From: HGM04593 sp045592125
Lineage (GTDB): Bacteria > Bacteroidota > Bacteroidia > Bacteroidales > Bacteroidaceae
Length of the DNA stretch: 64,000 nt
Direction of reading: 5' to 3'
Assembly: GCA_045592125.1 (NCBI GenBank)
Contig: JAZNUE010000046.1
Coordinates: 39,330 to 103,329, forward strand
The translations under genes and the position numbers were made by a program. Positions 36,189-45,218 of the stretch are shown one piece after another. The notes under the pieces were generated by a model, which saw nothing but the letters and a program-made list of their open reading frames with translations, searched no databases and had not been told where the DNA came from. How positions within the stretch are numbered: the stretch's first letter is position 1; the number at the start of each line of letters is the position of its first letter.

Positions 36189-37570
36189 TGGAACTTAAGG
36201 ATATAAAGTCGGTATACTTCCTAGGAGCGGGAGGAATTGGCATGAGCGCCCTTGTAAGATACTTTCTTCACGAAGGAAAGCTCGTTGCCGGATACGACCG
36301 TACGCCATCGGAACTCACTGGCAAGCTCATAGAAGAGGGGGCCCGCCTGCATTTTGAGGAGAACGAGGAGCTCATACCAGCAGAGTGCAAGGACCCTAGC
36401 ACCACACTTGTCATCTACACTCCTGCCATACCCGGCAGCCACAAGGAGTGGGCACTGTTCAGGAACGGAGGGTTCACCATAAAGAAGAGGGCCGAGGTCT
36501 TGGGAATAATAACAAAGGACAAGAGAGGCGTATGCGCCGCAGGCACGCATGGCAAGACAACCACGTCTACCATGACCGCTCACCTGCTGGACCAGTCACA
36601 TGTAGGCTGCGCTGCGTTCCTTGGAGGTATTTCAAAGAACTTCAGGAGCAACCTGGTACTAACGGACAGGAGCGACCTTGTTGTGATTGAGGCCGACGAG
36701 TATGACCGCTCGTTCCTGCACCTGGAACCATACATAGCGGCAATAACATCGGCCGACCCCGACCACCTTGACATCTACGGCAACAAGGAGAACTACCTTG
36801 AGGCGTTTGCCCAGTTCACCGAGAGGATACGCCCAGGCGGGTATCTTATAATACACGAAGGGCTTGAGGTGAGTCCACGCACAAAAGAGGACGTAGAGAC
36901 ACTTGTGTACGGCAGGGAAAGCGGCGACTTCCATGCCGAGAACATACGCATAGGCAACGGCACGATAGTCTTTGACTATGTATCGCCATGGCAGAGGATT
37001 GACGGCATTGAGCTTGGCGTTCCAGTGAGCATTAACATTGAGAACGGGATAGCCTCAATGGCAATGGCCGAGCTGTGCGGCGCCACCGCGCAGGAACTCA
37101 AGGAAGGCATGAAGAGCTTTGCCGGTGCAGACAGGCGCTTCGACTTCCACATAAAGGAGAAGGACCTTGTGCTGCTTAGCGACTACGCCCACCACCCCGA
37201 CGAGGTAAGGGCATGCGCAAAGTCCATAAAGGAACTCTACAGCGACAAGAAGGTGACAGCGCTATTCCAGCCCCACCTTTTCAGCCGCACGGCCGACTTC
37301 TACAGGGAGTTCGCCCAGAGCCTGTCGCTTTTCGACAAGGTAATACTGGTTGATATATACCCCGCACGCGAAAACCCGATACCAGGAGTCACAAGCAGGC
37401 TCATATATGACTGCCTCGGGGAAAATGTAGAGAAAAGGATGTGCAGCCGTGCCGACGTGCTGAAGGTAGTTGAAGAGGAGAAGGCGAATATCGAGGTACT
37501 TGTCTCGCTGGGCGCCGGAGATATCGAGAATGATGTTCCACAAATGAAAGAGATACTTAAGAACCGATAA
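36188..37570 (+). CDS. murC: UDP-MurNAc:L-alanine ligase MurC
   Basis: 460 residues. FLGAGGIGMSALVRYF near 11-26, ATP loop AAGTHGKTTTSTMTAHLL near 117, EADEYDRSFL near 165 and DYAHHPDEV near 334 are all typical. Adds L-alanine to UDP-MurNAc, the first stem-peptide step. Its stop overlaps the ftsQ start (TAATG). Confidence 0.96.
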   Translation: MELKDIKSVYFLGAGGIGMSALVRYFLHEGKLVAGYDRTPSELTGKLIEEGARLHFEENEELIPAECKDPSTTLVIYTPAIPGSHKEWALFRNGGFTIKKRAEVLGIITKDKRGVCAAGTHGKTTTSTMTAHLLDQSHVGCAAFLGGISKNFRSNLVLTDRSDLVVIEADEYDRSFLHLEPYIAAITSADPDHLDIYGNKENYLEAFAQFTERIRPGGYLIIHEGLEVSPRTKEDVETLVYGRESGDFHAENIRIGNGTIVFDYVSPWQRIDGIELGVPVSINIENGIASMAMAELCGATAQELKEGMKSFAGADRRFDFHIKEKDLVLLSDYAHHPDEVRACAKSIKELYSDKKVTALFQPHLFSRTADFYREFAQSLSLFDKVILVDIYPARENPIPGVTSRLIYDCLGENVEKRMCSRADVLKVVEEEKANIEVLVSLGAGDIENDVPQMKEILKNR

Positions 37571-38304
37571 TGCTAAAGAAGATTGCCAACTGCCTGTTTT
37601 GGGGAATTGCAGCATGCTACGCTGTTTTTGCATTTGTGATATCCCCCAGCATTCCCAAGAGCAAGCCATGCAAGGGAGTGCTGATAGATGTTGCCAATGA
37701 CCCGAACGGCAACCTAACTCATGAGAATGTGACAGAACTGCTTGACAGCGCAGGCCTCAACCCGAGCGGGAAGAGCATTGAGGATATCAGCACCCATGAG
37801 ATTGAGGAGTTCATAGGCAAGATAACGCTGGTGAAGGAGTGCCAGGTATACAAGGGCACGACAGGTGCCGTGAACATAAGGATTGAGTGCCGCACCCCCA
37901 TAATGAAGGTGCATGAGAAGAGCGGCAGCAGCTACTACATCGACCATGCAGGTGACACCATCACCGGCATACACAAGGCGCTGCACCTGCCTGTGGCCAG
38001 CGGGCACATTACAGCAGAGATGAGGAAGGCTGGGCTAAGGGAGATTGCGAATGTCATCTACAGCAGCCCGTTCTGGAGAGCGCAGACTGAGCAGGTATAC
38101 TTCAACGAGGACGGCAGTATCATACTGGTGCCGAAGGTGGGCGACCACATAATTGAGTTCGGTACAGTGGAGAACGCCGAAGAGAAGCTTGGCAAGCTCT
38201 ACACATTCTACACCAAAGGGCTCAACACAATAGGCTGGGACAAGTACGAGAAACTGAACATTGAGTTCAACGGCAAAGTCATAGGCACAAGAAGAAATAA
38301 ATAA
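37570..38304 (+). CDS. ftsQ: Cell division protein FtsQ
   Basis: 244 residues: one N-terminal transmembrane helix (about 9-27) and a periplasmic part with the beta domain (VKECQVYKGTTGAVNIRIECRTPIM near 95-120). No clear POTRA consensus can be seen by eye; the call leans on position between murC and ftsA, which is conserved in the phylum. Scaffolds FtsL/FtsI at the septum. Confidence 0.85.
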   Translation: MLKKIANCLFWGIAACYAVFAFVISPSIPKSKPCKGVLIDVANDPNGNLTHENVTELLDSAGLNPSGKSIEDISTHEIEEFIGKITLVKECQVYKGTTGAVNIRIECRTPIMKVHEKSGSSYYIDHAGDTITGIHKALHLPVASGHITAEMRKAGLREIANVIYSSPFWRAQTEQVYFNEDGSIILVPKVGDHIIEFGTVENAEEKLGKLYTFYTKGLNTIGWDKYEKLNIEFNGKVIGTRRNK

Positions 38305-38314
38305 AGGACAGGAT

Positions 38315-39751
38315 ATGGGACATACCAATTACATCGTAGCAATAGAGATCAGCTCGTCAAAGGTGACTGGCGCTGCAGGCATAGAGACGCATAATGGCAT
38401 TAGGATAATAGCAACAGCAAGCACACGCGCCGAGGAGTTCATCTCCAAGGGCATAGTGCGTAATGTCGACAAGACCAGCGAGGCAATCACGAATATCATC
38501 AACAGCCTTGAGGCGGACATAAGCAAGGAGGAAGGCAAGGATATAATGATAAAGAAGGCCTATGTATCGCTGTCGGGACTCACATTGAGAAGCATGAAGT
38601 CCAAGGCCGTGCGCACATTCGGCACCTACACCAAGATTACCGAGGAGATAATAAGCGGGCTGGAGGATGACAACGACACACAGTTCGCCATTCCCGAGGG
38701 CTATGTAAGGGTGAAGACCATTACACAGGAGTACAAGGTTGACGGCAAGACGGACCGCGCGCCTATCGGTACCCTTGCACAGTCTATCGAAGGGCACTAC
38801 CTTAATATCCTTATCAAGAAGCAGTTCCTTGACCAGCTGAACGAGAGCTTCAGCATGGCGAATACAGAGATTGCCGACAGTTTTATCGCGGCCCGCATGG
38901 ATGCCGACATTATACTCACCAATGACGACCGCCGCAACGGCTGCGCGCTGGTTAACATTGGTGCCGATACAACTACTATCGCCATCTACAGCAACGACTG
39001 CCTGCGCAAGCTTGCAGTGCTGCCTCTTGGCAGCCGCAACATAACCCGCGACCTTTGCAGCGAGCAGATTTCATATGACCAGGCCGAGACCATCAAGATA
39101 GGCCGAGGCTACAAGTCACCGATAGAGGAGAAGGAACCTGTTGACAACGAGACTGTAAACGACATCATAGGCGGCCGCATGTGCGAGATTCTGCAGAATG
39201 TGAAGTACCAGATTGAAGAGTCGGGCGAACTGATAGGGAAAGTAGTCTTCACAGGCGGAGGCTCAAGGCTCAAGAACATCGAGCTGCTTATTGGCGAGTA
39301 CATGCCAGAGTTCAAGACGGCCATCGCCAGCGACCCAAGGCTGGCATTCGAGTGCAATCCTGGAGTAAACACCATAGGCGTATTCACCACTGCGCTCTAC
39401 GGGCTCATGAACCATGGGAAGGAGAACTGCTGCGAAGAGATTGAGCCGGCACCGGCAGGCAACGGCGGTTCGCTTTTCTCGGCAGCAGCGATGACAGGCA
39501 ACGCGACCGGCGAGGAGAATGCCGGTTCCGAAGAAGAGGAAAGAAAGAGGAAAGAGGAAGAAAAGGAAAAGGAAAGGAAAAAGAAAGAAGAGGAAGAGCG
39601 CAAGAAGAAAGAAAAAGAAGAAAAGAAGAAAAAGGATAAAGAGAAGAGAGGTAATGCCTGGAAAGGCATAGGCGACCTTTTCAAGACATTTATCCAGGAC
39701 GCCACAAGCGAGGACCCCGAACAGGAGAATGAGAATGAGGACGAAGAATAA
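38315..39751 (+). CDS. ftsA: Cell division actin-like protein FtsA with Lys/Glu-rich linker
   Basis: 478 residues. Actin fold: YIVAIEISSSKVTGAAG at the start, CALVNIGADTTTIAIY near 212 and VVFTGGGSRLKNIELL near 312. After residue about 400 a linker of some 40 residues is almost only Lys, Glu and Arg. The end, NAWKGIGDLFKTFIQD, has the pattern of the amphipathic membrane-targeting helix. FtsA tethers FtsZ to the membrane. The stop overlaps the ftsZ start (TAATG). Confidence 0.94.
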   Translation: MGHTNYIVAIEISSSKVTGAAGIETHNGIRIIATASTRAEEFISKGIVRNVDKTSEAITNIINSLEADISKEEGKDIMIKKAYVSLSGLTLRSMKSKAVRTFGTYTKITEEIISGLEDDNDTQFAIPEGYVRVKTITQEYKVDGKTDRAPIGTLAQSIEGHYLNILIKKQFLDQLNESFSMANTEIADSFIAARMDADIILTNDDRRNGCALVNIGADTTTIAIYSNDCLRKLAVLPLGSRNITRDLCSEQISYDQAETIKIGRGYKSPIEEKEPVDNETVNDIIGGRMCEILQNVKYQIEESGELIGKVVFTGGGSRLKNIELLIGEYMPEFKTAIASDPRLAFECNPGVNTIGVFTTALYGLMNHGKENCCEEIEPAPAGNGGSLFSAAAMTGNATGEENAGSEEEERKRKEEEKEKERKKKEEEERKKKEKEEKKKKDKEKRGNAWKGIGDLFKTFIQDATSEDPEQENENEDEE

Positions 39752-41136
39752 TGACAAATGATACAAGAAGCATGAGTATGGACGAGCCAGTAAAGAAGAC
39801 ACTCCCTTTCGCGATACCGACCGAGTGTCCAAGAATAATAAAGGTTGTGGGAGTAGGCGGCGGCGGCAGCAATGCCGTACACAACATGTACCGTAAGGGT
39901 ATACACAATGTATCATTTGCGGTATGTAACACCGACATGCAGGCAATGCAGAACTCACCCATCCCAAAGAAGGTGCAGCTGGGCGTTGAGATAACAGAGG
40001 GCCTTGGCGCCGGCAATGACCCCGAGGTTGCACGCAGGGCTGCCGAGGAGAGCCGCGAGGAGCTCACAGCCCTATTCAACGACGGCACGAAGATGGCATT
40101 CATCACAGCAGGAATGGGCGGCGGTACAGGAACCGGCGCAGCGCCTGTTGTTGCCGAGATTGCCAAGAGCCTAGGTATCCTCACGGTAGGCATTGTCACC
40201 ATCCCCTTCAAGTTCGAGATGGCAGGAAAGATAAAGCAGGCGCTCAGGGGCGTAATTGAGATTTCAAAGCATGTCGACGCGCTCCTTGTCATAAATAACC
40301 AGCGCCTCATCGACATGTTCCCCAAGCTTAATGTGACCGAAGGGTTCCAGATGGTAGACAACGTTCTCACTACAGCCACCAAGAGCATTGCCGAGATTAT
40401 AACGGCACGAGGCACAATCAACCTCGACTTCCGCGACGTGAGGAAGATACTAAAGAACGGCGGCGTCGCCATCATGAGCTACGGCATAGAGAAAGGCGAA
40501 AGAAGGGTTTCGCGCGCGTTCCAGAGCGCACTGCACTCTCCGCTTCTCAATGACAACGACATATACAAGTCGAAGAAAATCCTCTTCAACATCTACGAAA
40601 ACCCCAACGACCCCATCCGCATTGAGGAGATGGCCGAGGTTGAGGCATTCATGGCAAAGTTCAAGGAGGACAACATTGAGCTCATCTGGGGATACAGCAA
40701 GGACCACAACCTCGAGGAGGGTGCAGTGAAGGTAACTGTGCTTGCAACCGGGTTCGGCATGAAGGACATTCCAGGAATGGAACCAGTAATTGACGAGGAG
40801 CAGGAGGCCCAGGAGAAGGTCACACGCGCCGAGCAGGAGAGGATTGAGCAGGAGAACAAAAGGCTTGAAAAGATGGCCGGCGTATTCTACAGGACAGAAT
40901 ACAAGGTGTACATATTCAAGGGAGACGAGATGTACAATGACGAGTTCATCGAGGCACTCGACAGTTCCCCAGCCTACAAGCGCAGCGCCATGGAGCTGGA
41001 GAAGATTGCAGATATTGCGGCCGCTGGCAGCAAGGCGGGACATGAAAATGAAGAGAGGCCTGGGGAGAATGCGGCCGTTGAGGAGGAAGGCGAGACAGCC
41101 GCTCCTGAGACCGCAGGCGACGAAGAGACAGCCTAA
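39751..41136 (+). CDS. ftsZ: Cell division tubulin FtsZ
   Basis: 461 residues. GVGGGGSNAVHNM near 32 and the tubulin signature AGMGGGTGTGAAPVVAEIA near 124 form the GTP site; NLDFRDVRKIL near 226 contributes the T7-type loop. The region after about 345 is a long variable linker (Glu-rich helix, EEQEAQEKVTRAEQERIEQE). The end (EETAAPETAGDEETA-like acidic tail) shows no obvious conserved C-terminal peptide. Last gene of the dcw cluster; a small hairpin follows. Confidence 0.96.
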   Translation: MTNDTRSMSMDEPVKKTLPFAIPTECPRIIKVVGVGGGGSNAVHNMYRKGIHNVSFAVCNTDMQAMQNSPIPKKVQLGVEITEGLGAGNDPEVARRAAEESREELTALFNDGTKMAFITAGMGGGTGTGAAPVVAEIAKSLGILTVGIVTIPFKFEMAGKIKQALRGVIEISKHVDALLVINNQRLIDMFPKLNVTEGFQMVDNVLTTATKSIAEIITARGTINLDFRDVRKILKNGGVAIMSYGIEKGERRVSRAFQSALHSPLLNDNDIYKSKKILFNIYENPNDPIRIEEMAEVEAFMAKFKEDNIELIWGYSKDHNLEEGAVKVTVLATGFGMKDIPGMEPVIDEEQEAQEKVTRAEQERIEQENKRLEKMAGVFYRTEYKVYIFKGDEMYNDEFIEALDSSPAYKRSAMELEKIADIAAAGSKAGHENEERPGENAAVEEEGETAAPETAGDEETA

Positions 41137-41148
41137 ATTCAGAGGCGG

Positions 41149-41167
41149 TCTAAGAAACAGTCTTAGA
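41149..41167 (+). terminator. Weak hairpin between ftsZ and yqeY
   Basis: TCTAAGA (41149-41155) with TCTTAGA (41161-41167), loop AACAG, followed by TTTAATG. It may partly end dcw transcripts; yqeY could still be reached by read-through. Confidence 0.4.
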
Positions 41168-41202
41168 TTTAATGTGTTAAGTTTTTATAGGAGACAGATA
41201 AT

Positions 41203-41655
41203 ATGGAACTATTTGACATTATCAGCAATGACATCAAGGAGGCAATGAAGGCCAAGGACAAGGTTGCCCTTGATACACTCAGGAACATCAAGAAGGTGCT
41301 GCTCGAGGCCAAGACCGCTCCGGGCGCAGGCGACACGGTTAGCGACGAGACAGCCATCAGGCTCATACAGAAACTTGTCAAGCAGGGAAAGGAGTCGGCA
41401 GGGCTCTACAGCAGCCAGAACCGTCCAGAGCTTGCAGCAGAGGAACTTGCACAGGTTGCAGTGATGGAGAGATACCTGCCTGCACAGATGAGCGAGGAGG
41501 AGATTGCAGCAGTGGTAAGGGAGATTATTGCACAGGTGGGAGCAACCGGCCCGCAGGACATGGGCAAAGTAATGGGCACCGCCACAAAGCAGCTTGCTGG
41601 CAAGGCCGAGGGACGTGTAGTCTCGGCTATCGTAAAGCAGCTGCTCAACAGCTAG
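41203..41655 (+). CDS. yqeY: GatB/YqeY-domain protein
   Basis: 150 residues, YqeY-like alpha-helical domain related to the tail of the GatB amidotransferase subunit. It begins MELFDIISNDIKEAMKAKDK and has EERYLPAQMSEEEI-type features (MERYLPAQMSEEEIAAVV near 87) and GKVMG near 125. Proposed to bind tRNA; function is not established. A Shine-Dalgarno-like AGGAG lies 11 bp upstream. The stop shares CTAG with the stop of the convergent recO. Confidence 0.9.
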   Translation: MELFDIISNDIKEAMKAKDKVALDTLRNIKKVLLEAKTAPGAGDTVSDETAIRLIQKLVKQGKESAGLYSSQNRPELAAEELAQVAVMERYLPAQMSEEEIAAVVREIIAQVGATGPQDMGKVMGTATKQLAGKAEGRVVSAIVKQLLNS

Positions 41656-42377
41656 TCGAAAAGTTCCCTGAGCACATCCATTGACCTCAGGCGAGGGAAA
41701 TCGGGGATGTGCAGGCGGTAATACGCAGTAAGGGTTGCGAGGTATTCGCCTCGCAACCTTCTGTTAAGGGAGAGCCGGTGCATTGAATCGTAGCCCGTAC
41801 GCAGCAGGGCAACAAAGGGAACAGCGTCGGCAGGCATAAGGAAATCGGGGTGCAGCGGGTGCTCGTTAACGGCACATCCTTGCTGAAGGTCAAGGTAGCA
41901 GTGGGCGGCATACCCATCAAGGTTCGGGTATATTCCCAGGTAGCGAAGCAGCTGCACCATAAAGACAAGGTGAAAATCGGAATACCCGCTCTCAAGGCTG
42001 TCAAATAACGCCAGCGAACGCTCAAGGAAACCGAAGAGCGACTCATCGCCGCCCTCTTCGCGCAAGGAGCAGGAAAGCAATTCCGAGAGGTAGAGCGCAA
42101 TTGAGGACTTGACAGCATCGCCCTGTATTGTAGAGTAAAGCATATAAGGCTGCACATCGGCAACGCGCGGCAAGGAGCGGCCTTTCCTGCATGAGGCCGT
42201 AAAGGATAGCATTGACAAGGGCTGGAAAAGCACGCGGTGCACACGCCCGCGCCCGCTGCCCGAAATTGGCACAAGAAAAGAGAGACGCCCTCGCGAGCGC
42301 GTATATACATCGGCAATCATCAGCGAGTCGCTGTATCTTGTTGTCCTCAATACAATTCCGTCGAATTTCTCAACCAT
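41652..42377 (-). CDS. recO: DNA repair protein RecO
   Basis: 241 residues from the ATG at 42377 (MVEKFDGIVLRTTRYSDS). The longer open frame to 42551 would run back through the tRNA-Glu gene region and past the promoter, so it is rejected. The N-terminal OB fold (SLMIADVYTRSRGRLSFLVP) and helical C-terminal domain are as in RecO, which loads RecA and anneals single strands with RecR. Ends at the CTAG shared with yqeY. Confidence 0.92.
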   Translation of the reverse strand: MVEKFDGIVLRTTRYSDSLMIADVYTRSRGRLSFLVPISGSGRGRVHRVLFQPLSMLSFTASCRKGRSLPRVADVQPYMLYSTIQGDAVKSSIALYLSELLSCSLREEGGDESLFGFLERSLALFDSLESGYSDFHLVFMVQLLRYLGIYPNLDGYAAHCYLDLQQGCAVNEHPLHPDFLMPADAVPFVALLRTGYDSMHRLSLNRRLRGEYLATLTAYYRLHIPDFPRLRSMDVLRELFD

Positions 42378-42426
42378 CTTACTATCAAACCAGCCTTTGC
42401 TCAATAGAAACAAGGCGTTACAGACG

Positions 42427-42434
42427 CAAAAATA
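42427..42434 (-). promoter_or_regulatory. -7 box of recO
   Basis: TATTTTTG on the minus strand, 50 bp before the recO ATG; preceded by a T-rich stretch with TTTG. It sets the start at 42377. Confidence 0.55.
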
Positions 42435-42453
42435 CAAAAAAACCTGCAAAACC

Positions 42454-42484
42454 TTTGCCAATTCAAAAAAAGGTTTTACCTTTG
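42454..42484 (+). promoter_or_regulatory. Strong promoter of tRNA-Glu and rpsT
   Basis: TTTG (42454-42457), exactly 19 bp, TACCTTTG (42477-42484): a perfect match to the Bacteroides vegetative promoter. Divergent from recO. Confidence 0.8.
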
Positions 42485-42544
42485 CATTCGCTTTAGCAAC
42501 CAAACCCCGTTTGGGGACCCTCAAAAGGGGTATCGGCAAGCAAT

Positions 42545-42616
42545 GGCCCATTCGTCTATCGGCTAGGACGCAAGATTTTCATTCTTGAAAGAGGGGTTCG
42601 ATTCCCCTATGGGCTA
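42545..42616 (+). tRNA. tRNA-Glu (UUC)
   Basis: 72 nt cloverleaf. Anticodon arm CAAGA-TTTTCAT-TCTTG places TTC at positions 34-36; T arm AGGGG-TTCGATT-CCCCT; acceptor GGCCCAT with ATGGGCT (first pair G-U) and discriminator A. CCA is not encoded. It lies 29 bp before rpsT and shares its promoter, so the precursor is probably a tRNA-mRNA. Confidence 0.93.
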
Positions 42617-42645
42617 CAATTAAAACTAAAAAACAATATAAAGAG

Positions 42646-42900
42646 ATGGCAAATCACAAATCATCACTTAAGAGAATCAGACAGACAGAGAAGAGAAATC
42701 TTCAGAACCGTTACTACGGCAAGAATATGCGTTCAGCAGTACGCAACCTCCGCAACATGACAGACAAGAGCGAGGCTCTGGCAAAGTTCCCCGAGGTTCA
42801 GAAGCTGCTTGACAAGATGGCAAGCCGTGGTCTCATCCACAAGAACAAGGCCGCTAACCTCAAGTCAGGCCTGTGCGCTAGAATTGCGAAGCTAGCCTAA
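42646..42900 (+). CDS. rpsT: 30S ribosomal protein S20
   Basis: 84 residues, very basic. MANHKSSLKRIRQTEKRNLQN start and the C-terminal KMASRGLIHKNKAANLKSGL match S20, which binds 16S rRNA at the base of the body of the small subunit. Co-transcribed with tRNA-Glu just upstream and followed by a perfect palindrome terminator. Confidence 0.97.
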   Translation: MANHKSSLKRIRQTEKRNLQNRYYGKNMRSAVRNLRNMTDKSEALAKFPEVQKLLDKMASRGLIHKNKAANLKSGLCARIAKLA

Positions 42901-42927
42901 ATTTTGAAACATATATTTACCGAACAG

Positions 42928-42953
42928 AAGGTTGGATGCTAGCATCCAACCTT
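42928..42953. terminator. Perfect 26-bp palindrome after rpsT
   Basis: Arms AAGGTTGGATGCT/AGCATCCAACCTT with no loop base left over; four T (42952-42955) end it on the plus strand. Confidence 0.85.
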
Positions 42954-43134
42954 TTCGTGTTACGTGCTCGCGCAAGCGATAATTTCGATTATTCTTGCTA
43001 TCCCGGTCGCAATCTAGGACTTTAGGACGGGGCCACACAGGCGGATGAAGGAAAGGGGGACTCAACCCACACTTTTTGCCGCACAAAAGTAGCAGGAGAA
43101 CCACTTTTTCACATCATTTTTTACCCTCAAAACA

Positions 43135-43166
43135 CTTGCCAAGTAGAGCGTTTTTTATTAACTTTG
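43135..43166 (+). promoter_or_regulatory. gyrB promoter
   Basis: CTTG (43135-43138), 20-bp gap, TAACTTTG (43159-43166). The ATG at 43196 is 30 bp downstream, which supports that start over the upstream in-frame one at 43076. Confidence 0.65.
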
Positions 43167-43195
43167 TTCAGTTTATAAGAACAGTAAAACCAACT

Positions 43196-45157
43196 ATGAG
43201 CGAAGATATCAGCAAGAACTCTGCGGCAAGCTATTCTGCCGACAGTATACAGGTCCTCGAGGGCCTTGAAGCAGTCCGCAAACGCCCGGCGATGTACATT
43301 GGCGACATCAGCGAGAAGGGACTCCACCACCTGGTATATGAGGTTGTGGACAACTCTATTGACGAGGCGATGGCCGGGTTCTGTACACACATAAACGTGA
43401 CCATCAATCCAGGCAACTCAATCACTGTCCAGGACAACGGCCGCGGTATCCCAGTAGACATGCACGAGAAGGAGGGCCGTTCGGCACTTGAGGTCGTAAT
43501 GACAGTGCTGCATGCCGGCGGAAAGTTCAATAAGGACTCATACAAGGTTTCAGGCGGTCTCCACGGCGTGGGCGTATCTTGCGTGAATGCACTTTCAAAG
43601 CACATGAAGACTGAGGTGTTCCGCGACGGCAAGCACTACGTGCAGAACTACTCATGCGGCAAGCCGCTTGAGGCAGTGCATTGCGTTGGCGACACCAGCA
43701 TGAGGGGAACAAAGCAGACATTCCAGCCCGATGACTCAATCTTCGTAGTATCGGAGTACCAGTACCAGATACTGGCAACCCGCCTGCGCGAGCTCGCATA
43801 CCTGAATGCCGGCATAACAATCACTCTCACCGACATGCGCCAGGCCGACGAGAACGGCAACTACATGAGCGAGACATTCTTCTCTACCGAAGGCCTCAAG
43901 GAGTTCGTGCGCTACATCGACTCTTCGCGCACACCGCTCATAGGCGATGTAATATACCTGAACACCGAGAAGAACAACATCCCCATCGAGGTGGCAATCC
44001 TGTACAACACTGGCTACAGCGAGAACGTGCACACATATGTGAACAACATCAACACCATTGAGGGCGGTACGCACCTTGCAGGTTTCCGCCGCGCGCTCAC
44101 CCGCACACTAAAGAAATATGCCGACGACACAAAGGCGCTTGAGAAGGCAAAGGTCGAGATTTCGGGCGAGGACTTCCGCGAGGGACTCACGGCCGTAGTA
44201 TCGGTCAAGGTCGCTGAACCCCAATTCGAGGGACAGACAAAGACCAAGCTTGGCAACAGCGAGGTAACAGGCGCAGTAGACCAGGCCGTGGGCGAAGCGC
44301 TCGCATACTATCTTGAGGAGCACCCCAAGGAGGCAAAGATGGTTGTAGACAAGGTTATCCTTGCAGCAACAGCACGTATTGCGGCACGCAAGGCACGCGA
44401 GAGCGTACAGCGCAAGAGCCCTATGAGCGGCTGCGGCATGCCTGGCAAGCTGGCCGACTGTTCCGACAAGGACCCTGCAAACTGCGAGCTCTTCCTTGTG
44501 GAGGGTGACTCTGCGGGCGGTTCGGCAAAGCAGGGACGCAAGAACAAGTTCCAGGCAATACTCCCGCTCCGCGGTAAAATCCTCAACGTGGAGAAGGTAA
44601 TGTGGCACAAGGCATTCGAGAGCGACGAAGTGAACAACATCATACAGGCCATTGGCGTGCGCTTCGGTCTTGACCCCGAGGACAGCAAGAAGGCCAATAT
44701 TGAGAAACTGCGCTACCACAAGATTATCATGATGGCCGATGCCGACGTCGACGGCGCTCACATCGGCACACTCATCATGACACTCTTCTACCGCTACATG
44801 CCCGAGGTAATTGAAGGCGGCCATCTCTACAAGGCCATGCCACCGCTCTATTTGTGCTCAAAGGGCAAGGTAAAGAAATACTGCTATGACGACAAGGAAA
44901 AAGATGCTTTCGTACAGGAGTATGCAGGCGGCAACGAGAAGGATATCAACATACAGCGTTACAAGGGTCTTGGAGAGATGAACCCAGAGCAGCTGTGGGA
45001 GACTACAATGAACCCAGAGACACGCACACTCAAGCAGGTGACAATTCGCGACGCCCAGGAGGCCGACTACATCTTCTCAATGCTCATGGGCGATGATGTT
45101 GGTCCACGCCGCGAGTTCATTGAGAAGAACGCCACATATGCAAATATCGACGCATAA
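43196..45157 (+). CDS. gyrB: DNA gyrase subunit B
   Basis: 653 residues from the ATG at 43196 (MSEDISKNSAASYSADSIQ). GHKL ATPase: EVVDNSIDEAMAG near 50, VQDNGRGIP near 78 and GGLHGVGVSCVNALS near 120. TOPRIM: LVEGDSAGGSAKQGR near 430 and MADADVDGAHIGTL near 505. The end carries the IQRYKGLGEMNPEQLW zinc-free tail motif. With GyrA (not in this window) it introduces negative supercoils. ParE would look alike; the QRYKGLGEMN context and core location favour GyrB. Confidence 0.94.
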   Translation: MSEDISKNSAASYSADSIQVLEGLEAVRKRPAMYIGDISEKGLHHLVYEVVDNSIDEAMAGFCTHINVTINPGNSITVQDNGRGIPVDMHEKEGRSALEVVMTVLHAGGKFNKDSYKVSGGLHGVGVSCVNALSKHMKTEVFRDGKHYVQNYSCGKPLEAVHCVGDTSMRGTKQTFQPDDSIFVVSEYQYQILATRLRELAYLNAGITITLTDMRQADENGNYMSETFFSTEGLKEFVRYIDSSRTPLIGDVIYLNTEKNNIPIEVAILYNTGYSENVHTYVNNINTIEGGTHLAGFRRALTRTLKKYADDTKALEKAKVEISGEDFREGLTAVVSVKVAEPQFEGQTKTKLGNSEVTGAVDQAVGEALAYYLEEHPKEAKMVVDKVILAATARIAARKARESVQRKSPMSGCGMPGKLADCSDKDPANCELFLVEGDSAGGSAKQGRKNKFQAILPLRGKILNVEKVMWHKAFESDEVNNIIQAIGVRFGLDPEDSKKANIEKLRYHKIIMMADADVDGAHIGTLIMTLFYRYMPEVIEGGHLYKAMPPLYLCSKGKVKKYCYDDKEKDAFVQEYAGGNEKDINIQRYKGLGEMNPEQLWETTMNPETRTLKQVTIRDAQEADYIFSMLMGDDVGPRREFIEKNATYANIDA

Positions 45158-45162
45158 AGCGT

Positions 45163-45218
45163 ACCTTATCATATGAAAAAAGGATTGCAGCTGCAATCCT
45201 TTTTTCATATGATAAGGT
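45163..45218. terminator. 56-bp perfect palindrome, bidirectional terminator
   Basis: Two 28-nt arms meet at 45190/45191 with no mismatch. The core AAAAAAGGATTGCAG/CTGCAATCCTTTTTT is a terminator in both directions. The outer part includes the last four codons and stop (45205-45207) of the nitroreductase gene. Confidence 0.92.

Noticed and set aside
42378..42551. 58-residue N-terminal extension of recO
   Set aside because: It overlaps the tRNA-Glu promoter and part of the tRNA and lies upstream of the recO -7 box.
42892..43104. 70-residue minus-strand frame between rpsT and gyrB
   Set aside because: It overlaps the rpsT terminator and has no protein-like pattern; a small RNA is more likely if anything is transcribed.
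43076..43195. N-terminal extension of gyrB
   Set aside because: It runs across the gyrB promoter; the residues do not fit GyrB, which begins at MSEDIS.
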